Shown here in pieces: positions 33,151 to 42,781 of a stretch of DNA of 64,000 nt. Origin of the DNA: Campanula takesimana (Eukaryota > Streptophyta > Magnoliopsida > Asterales > Campanulaceae); assembly GCA_026119855.1 (NCBI GenBank), contig JAOWBW010000487.1:124001-188000 (forward strand). Direction: 5' to 3'. Under the pieces are notes generated by a model. The model searched no databases, was not told the DNA's origin, and was given only the letters and a program-made list of their open reading frames with translations. Each line of letters starts with the position of its first letter. Position 1 is the first letter of the stretch. Both the position numbers and the translations under genes were made by a program.

Positions 33151-34595
33151 TGTTGGTGTTGTATGCTCTAGCCACGTTTTGTAAAACGATTAATGTTATT
33201 AATATTAATGATATTGAATGTTTGATTATTATATCCTTTGCATGTTTATTATAATAATCCCCGTCCCTGATAATTATGATTAATTGTTAGTATAAGTTTA
33301 ATGGATAATCATATGATGATTATGGTGTATGGGATACAATTAAACTTATGGGTATTTGTTGGAGACCAAATACTGGACTGACCCATATGAGATTTATGTC
33401 ATGGTCACAATGTCATAATTAAGTCTCATATAGTTATATTACTGGAATCTTTAGACCTGAGATTATCACAGTCTTCCACTCGATGAACATTACGTTTGAC
33501 ATATTCAAACGTTACCCCTAATCGGGTAGCTATAAAGAATGTGATTGGCGTAATCGGATTCATGTAGGGAAAGGTAATAAATCAAGAAGGGATTTGTTCC
33601 TCGTAAAAGAGAGATGTCAAGCTTTGGCCACTCGAAGAATGGTGTTGATGAAATGCATGGCCGTGCTCAAATAAGATTTGTACTATCAATACATTCTGGA
33701 TCGAGAAAGCATTGAACATTGTAAGTTGACCATTGACCATGGATTACGTTCAATAGACATCGTGAAACAAAGAGATTGTAATACGTTCTATAAAGGATTC
33801 ACGAACTTATACAAGTTATATTAATTGGGTAGTCATGATGGCTTGCTAGAGTCCGCTCATGATTTATGAGCACAAATGTGTTTGGGCTCATTGCCAACTT
33901 AATATAATCCTATGGGGTCACACACAAAAGGACGAATTGTTTAAAAGGCTAAAATCGGAATTCTGGTGGTGCTCGGCCGAGCACCTCATATGACTCGGCC
34001 GAGCATGGGATATCAGAAGGTCAGATTTTCTAGAGCAAAGGTGCTCGGCCGAGCACCTTAAAGGACTCGGCCGAGCAGTCCCTGTTCGGGCCCAAAAACT
34101 GATTTCGTGTTGTGACGGGTTTTAACCTATTACTCCTAAACGGTTTAGGACTAATAAGTATATAAACCTCTAACAACGACCTAATCAGTATGTATTGATT
34201 CCATATCAATTAGAGAGCCTCCGAGAGAGAGAAAAACAAGTTCTTCTTCTTCCTCAAGAACAAGAACATTGATTTTCCATATAGCCTTCAAAATAGAAAG
34301 AGTTTCTATTGGGTCTAGCAATCCGGTTCAAGAATCGTTCTTGTAATTCGTTCGCGTGTGGATAAACATAGAGGGCGTTGGCATCAACTCCTTCAAAGTT
34401 CGTGATCCAAGTTTTGCGGTCGTTCCTACGTTCGTGATTCGAAGAAGCGCGAAGAACAAAGATTGAAGATCTCAGAATTTTAAAGCTCCGTCACGGTTAG
34501 TGTTCTAAATTCATCTCCATATTAATTTAATCATCGTGATCGGATCTAGGCTTTTTGGGTTTATTCCGCTGTGCATTTTTGCTCAAAACCCAACA
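33151..34595 (+). repeat. 3' LTR of copia element F
   Basis: It is 1445 bp, nearly identical to 26208-27652, with the same two pairs of CTCGGCCGAG palindromes (about 33969-34076). It is preceded by the purine-rich AAGTGGGAGAT at 33140-33150. Confidence 0.95.
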
Positions 34596-34642
34596 GAATC
34601 GACAGATTTAGCCTCCATGTTCGAAGAGCTAGCCATAATGAA
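34596..34642 (+). pseudogene. last coding fragment of element D after element F
   Basis: It starts with the second GAATC copy and continues the spacer frame of D: D-L-A-S-M-F-E-E-L-A-I-M-N-E. This parallels D-L-A-S-M-F-E-E-F-A-I-M-D-D in B/C (near 21050-21095). Similarity stops at about 34638, and from about 34645 the sequence is the leader of B/C in reverse orientation. The rest of D pol is absent. Confidence 0.75.
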
Positions 34643-35382
34643 TGAAATCATCGGTCTATGAAGAGGTTGAGAACACACAGTTGGGCACACGACTCGAACC
34701 ACATAAGAAAAAAGACTTTTTTTTTTTAATTTTATAAGTCGGAGGGAATGGGTCCCTTTTGGGGTTTCTAAGAAGATAATGGAATCGTCACACTAGTATA
34801 TAGACCATCTCGCGGTCCCATATACTCATCGAATTCCATCGCGCTTGTGAATCCTACATGTGTCGGGATTAAACTAAATTAATGTAGTAAAGCATACATG
34901 CGGGGACGGATTTTTTTATTTTCGTCCAAGATAACCACTTTTGGGGACGGATTTTTATTGCGTCCGTTTCAACAAGTTGGCATGTATGATTTGAAAACAT
35001 TAGTTTAGGGAAATCTCGGTACATGGAAACCGACTTGGTCACGGAGTGTTAGACCCTAACTAGAATTATGTGGTTTGTGCTCGGCTAAAGAGAGGTTTAA
35101 AGGTCACCCCCGGCATGTAGTCATGAACTACGCCACGGGCTGAGGTTTACCGCTTCGAAAGAGCCAAGGTCGAGTGGAGCTTGAAACTTTCTAGGACGGG
35201 CCTCGACGGGTTTGGGGTTGGACTTGTGCGACTCGATAGTGAGCAGTTGATAAGAATTGTGCGCGTAGTGTGAGGTCCATCACGTGACAAATTTTTTTAT
35301 TTTTTATTTTTGAAAAGAAAAGATAAAAACACATAAGCACGTAAATTACAACTCCCGAATCACCCGTGTGACCGGTAAATAA
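34643..35382 (-). other. distal 5' leader of element B/C
   Basis: It is the reverse complement of a leader like that of D (22570-23280), with the same GTCCCATATACTCATC, AAAATCCGTCCCC and TTAGACCCTAACTAGAATT-type blocks. It ends about 130 bp short of where gag should start. No gene is seen. It is separated from the proximal leader by solo LTR S. Confidence 0.8.
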
Positions 35383-37758
35383 TGTCACGACGCGAAAACT
35401 AGGCTGTATTTTATTAGTAATAAATAATTATTATTTATTTATTTGCACATTTATTTATTTAAATTATTATTTAATTAATGAATTATGTGTGCATTTTATG
35501 TGTTATAATAATTTATGCCTAGCATTTTATTTGGGTTAGTGTAGTATTGTTGGGTCTTAATTGTTAGTAGGGAGTGTAAGTATTTGTGTGTAGTGTAGAG
35601 GAGGGGGCCTAAGTGTAAGTTCTTTTAAATCATTTTAGCTACTCCCTCCCTACTCCTCATCTTCTCCCTACTTTTCCCTTTCACCCTCACTCCCTCCATC
35701 TCCCAGCTCACTTTTCTCTCTCTCTTCCATAGGTGAAAAAGGTAAGTTTTCTTCTCTCCTTATCTCTTCTTTTTAGTCCTCTTCCTCTCATTGTTTCTCA
35801 TTTCTCATAAAATGAAACTTGTTTAGATCGTCGATAGGATCGTAAAGGGCTAAGAATATTCGAATTCCATCAACTTTGAGAAAATCCGGGTAAGTTACTT
35901 TTCCCCCATTTATGTTAAAAATGCTCATCTTTAACTCTATTGATGTTCTTGTTGATATCCATGGCTTCTTTGGTTGAGTTTGGAATTTATTTGTATTTTG
36001 TTCATCTTTTGTGATTTTGATAATGTTGGGATTAAATCTTGGTTTAGGGTTGCTAGATGATGTTATTTAGGTCCCTTATAGACTTATATGTTGTTTTGGG
36101 TGCTTGGGCATGCTAATAGGATTTGGTAGAAATGTTGGGTTGTGAAATGGGTAAGGTTCATGTTTGATTTTGGTAAGAAATGTGAGGAACCCAGGAAAAA
36201 TTCTGTAGATTTCTCTGTCCGGCGCAGGAGGCGCGCGCACCCTTTTCTTGGAGGCGCGCGCACCCTCCATCTCCATGCTGATGTTTTTCCTTCTGAACTC
36301 CGGAGGCGCGCGCACCCCTTGGCGATGAAGCGCGCGCACCCTTCTTCCCCATTGTGGCGCATTCCTAACTGATTTAGGGAGGCGCGCGCACCCTGTTGGT
36401 AGGAGGCGCGCGCACCCCTCTACCTTCTGTGAAAATCATTGTTTTCTTGTCCAAACTTTTGAAGGCCATAACTTCTTCTTCCGGACTCCGTTTTAATCGA
36501 GTAAACTATCGTTTTAAATCCCTTTTAGAGTACTACGAGATGAGGTGGTTTATTTGGTGGGGATTCAGGTTCAGATTGTGTTGAGCCTTTGGTAGGTATT
36601 CTATAGCAAAACGTTTACGATCGGTCCGTTGTGATAAAGTTTGGGATAATTGTTTGTGTGGGTTGTGGATAACTCTAGTGTTTAAAATGGTTCCTTTGTG
36701 AACAAATATGTGTGGAATTTGACCAAGTATCGTTTTGTATTGGTTTGGACATCTTTTGATGTGTTGTTGGATTGGTGCACCTTTTTGGTGATTTATTTGA
36801 AATGGTTCCCTACTTTGGAATCCTTAGTTGTTATTTGAGCTAGTATTTTATTACTTAGCCCTTACTTGAAAGTCCAGCTGGTATTTTGTGTGTGTTTGGG
36901 CGATGCGAAACATTATGATGGCACAGCCAAGTCCATTGTGATGTTGACTATTGTTTTGCCCCATTATTACCCTCCTCCAGATTGGCCTTGGATGTAAGAT
37001 GAGCTAGCTCCTTTCTTGGGAACAGTCTAGCTATTATAAGGGGTTGCGACTTTGTGTCGTATACTCAGTTATCGTTTGGTTATTGGTTCCGGTACCGGGT
37101 TTTCTCTTCAGCTATTATGCTGCTATCGTTGATTGGTTTATCGGCTCTTTGATGCTGCTTATTGATGCTGCTCTTCGATGCGGCCCTATCGTCAGTGATC
37201 AGATTGTTATATCCTTTATTGGGGAAACCTTGGCTCAGTATCCTTTGTTACTTGTTTATTTCCACTGCTATCTGTTAAATGATATTTGCTACGTGCTATG
37301 TGAGATATTATTATTGTCATTGCATTAGCATGTCATGTAGTTGCATTAGTAACTTATTGAGATTTATCTCACCCCCTTTCTTTTATCTTTGTTTTTCCTT
37401 AACCCCCCCCCCCCCAGGAGGAAAGGATTAGGATTTGCGGATCGAGGAGGACGTCGAGAGGATTGAGATTTTGGGACAGGTTGTTATTGATCGGTTTGCA
37501 TTATTTAAATGTATAACCTTTTGGGGATAGTCTTACCAACAATGACGTCATTAAGATTTGTAATCTTTTGTATTTTTGGTGTGAGCTTGTGGAGCTTATA
37601 CTAGTAGTTTATTGTTGTTATTAAATTTGGATTTCTAAATCCTTGTTTTAAACCTTTTGGGTATAAAAATGGAATTTTTAACTTCAGTATTTTGGTGTAT
37701 TGTTGTAAGTCGACGTCCGGCTGGAGAGCTCCGGGCCCACGGGGTCGGGGTCGCCACA
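35383..37758 (+). mobile_element. solo LTR S (chromovirus-like), TSD AATAA
   Basis: It is 2376 bp from TGTCACGACG to GTCGCCACA, flanked by AATAA at 35378-35382 and 37759-37763; leader sequence of B/C resumes exactly after it. No coding domain is seen inside, so it is read as a solo LTR left by recombination between two LTRs. Near its end it has a TCTCACCCC...CCCCCAGG block similar in layout to the LTR of chromodomain element E, suggesting a Tekay-like source. It holds six copies of a GAGGCGCGCGCACCC-like motif (36225-36416) and a run of 13 C (37403-37415). Several ORFs, including 37044-37328, lack family features. Confidence 0.82.
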
Positions 37759-38195
37759 AATAAAACATAAAATTAAACAGTCCAAGGGTTCAATTCTGTC
37801 CTGATGCAGGCAATTGTGCCCACACCCCACTGTTTTGTTCAGTCACTGAAATCTGTTCTTGCCCTGGAAATTGACCCAGAAGCGCGCGCCTCGGGCTGGT
37901 GTTGTGGGAAGCGCGCGCCTGGCGCATTGTACCTGGGAGGCGCCCGCTTCTGGGCTCACCTGTCAGATTATCAGCAACTTATGGACTCAGGGGATTGCCC
38001 TGGTCCTAATTGTGTGATGGAACCCCTGCAATGTTTGTCAGCACGAAATAGTAGGAAGAACACATGGAAGGTGGGCGATTCTGGAATTTGACACGGGACG
38101 AGCGCACTTTGGACCATGAAGGTCCGAGGCGCGCGCTTTCCAGAATGCCTAGAAAAGTGAATTATGAACAGAAACACAAGTTTAACCCTCAAGCC
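37759..38195 (-). other. proximal 5' leader of element B/C
   Basis: This is leader between the primer site and the insertion point of solo LTR S. It carries alternating GC-rich motifs (AAGCGCGCGCCTCGG, AAGCGCGCGCCTGG, AGGCGCCCGCTTCTGG) like those of the D and H leaders. ORFs 37804-38091 and 37971-38192 lack family features. Confidence 0.8.
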
Positions 38196-38213
38196 TCCCC
38201 AGCGGAGTCGCCA
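38196..38213 (-). other. primer-binding site of element B/C
   Basis: On the minus strand it reads TGGCGACTCCGCTGGGGA, one base from the LTR edge at 38215. It fixes the minus orientation of the element. The site is the same as in D and H, with one difference from J. Confidence 0.87.
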
Positions 38214-38214
38214 C

Positions 38215-39212
38215 TGTAGATACCCCGGGGGACCACGGCTTGGCTAGAGCGCTTGAATTACCTAGGATGTCTAATTGTTTTTAAGAGTCGCCACCCACGT
38301 TTTTGAGGAACGTAAGAAAACCTAATGTTTATGAGCCTAAGTTTGATTTACGAAAACAGAGATTCTTTGGGATGAGGGGTTCGGGGGTTAGGTTACGAAA
38401 TGGGAAGTACTTAAACACCCATTTCGCCCGAGCAAAGTCGGTCTTGTTTGTTCATAATTCACTTTTAAAGATAAATGTGTTCTTCCTATTAAAATGATGA
38501 TGAAAAGGGGTTTGAGATTCAAAATGTAGGGAGATGACTCCTAGGCCAATTCAATGTAATGAAAGGACCATTGGTGTCATGTCCCAAATGGTTTTTGGGT
38601 GATTGCACATTTGATTGAAGAAGAAGAAGAAGAAGAAGGAGGAGAAGAGAAGTGCTTAAGACATTTACCTATAGTATCCTTCAAAAGAGAACCTCTTGTA
38701 AAGCATTGAAGAAGAGGTTGAGTACTTTTGTTGAAGAAATCCCAAAGGAAAGGTCTAGGAAAGAAGTGAGTAAAAGGTCTAAAATGATGATTTTCAAGGT
38801 CCTCCTCCAATGATGGATTGGAGGGGTTTTTATAGTTGAAAAATGACTGTTTTTGGAGCCAAACGGAGTCTCCAAGAAATATTTCCCGGGCAAAATCATG
38901 TATAATGAGCAAGGGAGAGATTCTTGGGCAGAATCTGTAACTGACACGCCCCAGAAGCGCACGCATCCCACCTTGGCGGCGGAAGGCGCGCGCGTCTGGC
39001 CTTAAGGGGCGGAGGCGCGCGACTCTGAGAAGCAAATTTTGACAGAATGGACTAGAAAGTTAGAACTGTTATTCAGTTTAGTCCCGGGACTTAACGGAGT
39101 CCGTCTGGAACTTAACCAAAGTAACAGAAACTAACAGAAAACACTTAGAAGAGGGAGAAACACAAAACCAAGTGTGCAATCGGGGTGAGCGGTCCGAGGC
39201 GGGGTGTCTACA
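38215..39212 (-). repeat. 5' LTR of element B/C
   Basis: It is 998 bp, nearly identical to 4505-5499, with one more GAA unit. The decamer GAGTCGCCAC is at 38285-38294, 80 bp from the same decamer at the primer-site border (38205-38214). It is followed by the GATCC duplication at 39213-39217. Confidence 0.93.
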
Positions 39213-40570
39213 GATCCCGAAGTGAAACCTGTCAAGCAAAAGCTTTGGCGAATCAAACCGGAATGGTCTTTGTACGTCAAAGAGGAGATCGAGAAGTTGC
39301 TCCGGGTCGGCTTCATAAGGGTGATAGAGTACCCCTCGTGGCTATCCAACATAGTAACAATCACAAAGGCCAATGGAAAGGTCCGATGCTGTGTCGACTT
39401 TAGGGATCTCAACAAGGCGAGTCCCAAAGATGATTTCCCCCTCCCGAAAATCGACATGCTTATAGATACAACCTCTAGTTTTGAGGTCAAATCTTTTGTG
39501 GATGGTTTTGCTGGGTATAACCAGATTAAGATGGCCGAGGAGGACCAGGAGAAGACCGCCTTCACCACCCCCTGAGGGACCTTTTGCTACACCGTAATAC
39601 CTTTTGGATTGCAAAATGCTGGGGCTACCTACCAAAGGGCCGCAACCGCACTCTTCCATGATATGATCCATAAGGAGATAGAGGTGTATGTCAATGACAT
39701 GATTGTGCATTCCAAGGGCACCGGCGGGCAGCACTTGATAGACTTGAGAAAGTTCTTTGACAGGCTCAGGAAGCACTCCATGAGGCTCAATCCGGCCAAG
39801 TGCACTTTTGGGGTTTCTCGTGGCAAGGTCTTGGGGTACATGGTCACTGAACGAGGCATCGAAGTTGATCCCCAAAAGATTAAGGCAATCGTGGAAATGA
39901 AGCCACCTCGCACCCAAACAGAGGTAAATGCCTTCATGGGAAGGTTGCAATACATTAGCCGCTTCATAAACCAGCTTACTCCCACATGTGAGCCCATCTT
40001 CAAATTGCTAAAGAAGAATGCCGAGGTTGAATGGAATGAGGAATGCCAAAAAGCCTTTGACAAGATTAAGGCCTATCTCATCCACCCACCAATCATGTGC
40101 CCCCCGCACAAGGATAAGCCACTCTTGCTCTACCTAACAGTGACTGATACGTCAATAGGAGCAATATTGGCCCAAGAGAGGAAGGATTCGAAGGTAGAAA
40201 ATGCCATCTACTTTGTGAGTCGTAAGCTACAAGGGAGCGAGATCAACTACTCCCCAATTGAAAAGACTTGCGCCGGATTAGTATGGGTCGTAAGAAAGTT
40301 AAAGCATTACATGCAGGCCCACCCAATACAGCTCATCTCCAAGATAGACCCCATCAAATGCTTGTTGGAAAATCCATCCTTGTCCATGAGACTTGACAAA
40401 TGGTCTTTCTTCCTAGCCGAGTATGATATCAGTTATGTGTCAAGAAAGGCAGTCAAAGGAAGGGTCCTAGCGGAATATTTGGCGGACTTCCCTAGTAATG
40501 AGGAAAAGGAGCCCGAGCCGCAATTCCCTGATGAAGGAATTTTTGCCCTCGAAGGGGAAAATAGGTGGCA
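39213..40570 (+). pseudogene. reverse transcriptase and Ty3-type RNase H, element A
   Basis: The frame continues from 4504. RT blocks are K-P-V-K-Q-K-L-W-R-I-K-P-E-W, F-R-D-L-N-K-A-S-P-K-D-D-F-P, F-V-D-G-F-A-G-Y-N-Q-I, then F-M-G-R-L-Q-Y-I-S-R-F and RNase H with F-V-S-R-K-L-Q-G. Damage: TGA at 39573-39575 where B/C has TGG (Trp), and the catalytic Y-x-D-D motif reads Y-V-N-D because codon 39693-39695 is AAT, so the first catalytic Asp is lost. Near 40570 a one-base insertion shifts the frame (the old frame ends at 40598). The enzyme would be inactive even without the stops. Confidence 0.9.
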
Positions 40571-41217
40571 ATTTGTTCTTCGACGGTGCCGCCAATAAAA
40601 GAGGAAATGGCATTGGATTGCTCTTGGTCGACCCAAAAGATGAGCACACCCCCATCGCCATCAAGTTAAACTTTGATGTAACCAATAATGCCGCGGAATA
40701 TGAGGCGTGCACGGCCTGCTTGGAAGTAGCCCTAGAAAGGAATGTGAAAGAATTGGAGGTATACGGAGATTCGGCTTTGATCATCAACCAAGTCTCCAAC
40801 AAGTGGAAAACACTGGACCCTGGTTTGCAAAAATATCATGCCTACATGGAAGAGCTCATGGCACAATTCAAGGAAGTTAGCTTCCACTACTTGCCGAGGG
40901 ACCGGAACCGTTTTGCCGACGCCTTAGCTACTTTGGCCTTATTAGTAGAAATCCCCAAGGGAAAGTCGATAAAACCTTTCCGAGTTGGGAGGAAAGAAAA
41001 TCCGGCCTACGGTTATGAGATTGAGGCCACCCCAGAAAAGGTGGAGAAGCCATGGTACAATCAGATTTGCCGATTCCTCAAGGAAGGAGAAACCTCCTTC
41101 ATGAATGAAAAGGGGGAATATGTGGATGGGGTAAAAGCTAAAAGCATGGCGGCACTCAAGCGGCTAGCATCCCACTATGTCATCTTGGGGGACATCTTGT
41201 ACAAAAAGCGCCATTAG
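40571..41217 (+). pseudogene. archaeal-type RNase H, element A
   Basis: After the frameshift near 40570 the frame encodes L-F-F-D-G-A-A-N-K-R-G-N-G-I-G, N-N-A-A-E-Y-E-A, L-E-V-Y-G-D-S and R-F-A-D-A-L-A, the four-block pattern of the second RNase H that marks Tat elements. The acidic residues D, E, D, D are visible. The frame continues into the integrase N-terminal spacer and meets a TAG at 41215-41217, which interrupts the polyprotein in the same frame as the following segment. Confidence 0.85.
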
Positions 41218-42324
41218 GGCCTTCTCCTTAGGTGTATAAGCACGGAAAAGGCAAAAGAGATCATGCAAGAAGTTCATGGCGGAGTGTGTGGTCCTCATAT
41301 GAATGCGAGGGCATTAATGCATGTCATCTTACGGATGGGATACTTTTGGATCTTAATGGAGACCGATTGCATACGATTTGTGAAAAGGTGTGACAAGTGT
41401 CAGCGGTTCTCTAACCTCAACCACCTACCTCCTCACCATCTCTACTGTATGACCACGCCATGGCCTTTTTCAACATGGGGCGTTGACATCATTGGGAAAA
41501 TTTCCCCGCCAGGGAGCAATGGCCACGAGTTTGTTTTGGTAGCCGTGGATTACTTCACAAAGTGGGTAGAGGCTAAATCCTACAGGGTCCTAACTTCCAA
41601 AAAAGTTGCGAGATTTGTAAAGGAAAACATCATGTGTCGGTACGGGGTCCCAAACGAAGTTATCACTAACAATGGCTCGCACTTCGAAGGTGAATGCGAT
41701 CAATTATTGGGAGAATTCCGAGTCACTCGCCACAAATCCTCCCCATATAGGCCTCAGACCAATGGTGCAGTGGAGGCCGCCAACAAAACGCTCGAAAGGA
41801 TTATTAAGAAAATGGCAACACGGGGAAGAGATTGGCCCGAAAAGCTACATCTAGCACTGTGGGGCTACCGGACCTCGGTTAGAACCGCCACTGGGGAAAC
41901 CCCTTTTGCTTTGAATTATGGAATGGAAGACATGCTCCCAGCTGAGCTGGAGGTACCGTCATTGAGAATTTTGTTGGAGAACAAAATCCATGAGGTTGAT
42001 TAGCTTCGGAGCCGGCATGATGAATTGGCCTTGTTGGACGAACGTCGTCTGAAGGCAATGGAGCACATTCGCGCCTACCAAGGGAGAATGGCACGAGCTT
42101 CTAATAGAAAGGTAAAGCCCCGACAAATTCGGGTAGGAGATTTGGTCCTTAAGGAAAAACCCCTCGGGAGGTCTAACCCCGACGGAAAATGGGAGCCCGT
42201 GTGGATCGGTCCCTTTGTGGTACAGGAGATCTTCTCAGGAGGTGCAATGAGGCTTGCGGACTTGGATGGCAACCCCTTCATGCACCCGGTCAATGGTGAT
42301 AAGCTCCGTCGTTACTTTGTTTAA
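41218..42324 (+). pseudogene. integrase of element A
   Basis: Zinc finger H-G-G-V-C-G-P-H...C-D-K-C, catalytic core with Asp in G-V-D-I-I-G and Glu in G-A-V-E-A-A-N-K, and C-terminal W-I-G-P-F-V-V-Q domain. The second catalytic Asp is replaced by Asn: codon 41668-41670 is AAC in T-N-N-G-S-H-F, where B/C has S-D-N-G-S-H-F. A TAG at 42001-42003 stands where B/C has TGG. The natural stop is at 42322-42324. The enzyme, which would insert cDNA into the genome, is inactive in this copy. Confidence 0.9.
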
Positions 42325-42491
42325 AAAAAAAAACTTGTAGGTGCTAAAAGAATATACCCACCTAGATTGAAAACCCATTTGGGTGGTCTAGAGAAAAAAT
42401 AGGGTCGCACCCAAAATTTGTAAAAAGTGAACTACGATGACCTGAGCCCCTTTGTCTCATTTGTAAGAGGGGAACGTAGGCAGCCAATTAT
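42325..42491 (+). ncRNA. conserved stem-loops after integrase, element A
   Basis: One hairpin pairs CTAGA (42362-42366) with TCTAG (42387-42391) and has an inner ACCC/GGGT stem. A second pairs CTACG (42432-42436) with CGTAG (42475-42479) and has an inner CCCCT/AGGGG stem. Both have counterparts in B/C (17087-17303) with paired base changes. The sequence ACCTGAG and the flanking GGCAGCC/GGCAACC are also shared. The role is unknown. Confidence 0.5.
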
Positions 42492-42781
42492 TGGTCCGGT
42501 CTAAAAAATGAATAAAAATCAAATTTGGTTTCGAGCAAAGACTCCATGTGAATGCAAATTGGCTTCATAAGTAACCATTTTCATTACAGTTAAAACACTT
42601 CTTTGATGAGTTCAAGCACGGTCTACTCTCGATTCAACTAACATGCTTAAGACATAACTAAGACACCTAAAATGAACTAATGTGTCTGCAATGGCAATGG
42701 GTGGATACATGGAAATATAGGACTATCACTGTTCCTCGTCCCTCCACTTCTTCTTCTGACTTCTTCGAGTCTTCTTTTTCT
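42492..42781. other. spacer between stem-loops and antisense ORF, element A
   Basis: This is AT-rich noncoding sequence of 290 bp between two convergent coding regions. I see no gene. It would hold the 3' UTR of the minus-strand ORF. Confidence 0.6.

Larger units (their letters stand above)
26208..34595 (+). mobile_element. Ty1/copia element F, complete with two LTRs, young
   Basis: It is 8388 bp with two LTRs of exactly 1445 bp, TSD GAATC, initiator tRNA-Met primer site, leader, gag, protease, integrase, RT and RNase H. The LTRs differ at about ten positions by eye (about 0.7 percent), the least of all pairs here, fitting its position at the deepest level of nesting. It is related to element G in every coding domain. 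A one-base deletion near 31315 and a telomere-repeat patch at 31728-31780 break pol. Confidence 0.95.
21110..34642 (+). mobile_element. truncated Tat-lineage element D, head-to-head with B/C
   Basis: This plus-strand element has a 5' LTR (21110-22101), primer site, leader and gag-protease (23428-26207, then 34596-34642 after copia element F). It lacks RT, RNase H, integrase, 3' UTR and 3' LTR. On the left it enters the spacer of B/C pol at the point where its own spacer sequence would align. On the right it is fused, near 34638-34648, to the leader of B/C in opposite orientation. An insertion of D into B/C followed by loss of D's 3' half and of B/C gag is the simplest reading, but no second TSD copy is present to prove it. 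Confidence 0.8.
4505..39212 (-). mobile_element. Tat-lineage Ty3/gypsy element B/C with nested insertions
   Basis: This is a minus-strand element bounded by two LTRs of about 1 kb (4505-5499 and 38215-39212; TGTAGA...TCTACA) and flanked by GATCC. In its own 5'-3' order it holds: LTR, primer-binding site (38196-38213), leader (interrupted by solo LTR S), a junction with element D, linker-RT-RNase H-integrase (21109 down to 17316), stem-loop region, antisense ORF (15512-16905), 3' satellite arrays (interrupted by copia element G), polypurine tract and LTR. Its own gag and protease are missing; the slot is occupied by the oppositely oriented element D. The two LTRs differ at roughly 16 positions by eye, about 1.6 percent. 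Confidence 0.88.

Noticed and set aside
36076..36584. Overlapping ORFs rich in R-A-P-P in several frames
   Set aside because: They arise from the GC-rich GCGCGCGCACCC repeats in solo LTR S. Open in several frames at once, with no family features.
37044..37328. Hydrophobic ORF of 94 codons that could be a membrane protein
   Set aside because: It lies within solo LTR S and has T-rich composition that gives hydrophobic residues by chance. No homologue recognised.
37403..37415. Run of 13 C as a possible structural signal
   Set aside because: A single homopolymer of this length may be an assembly or polymerase artefact. Nothing around it supports a specific role.
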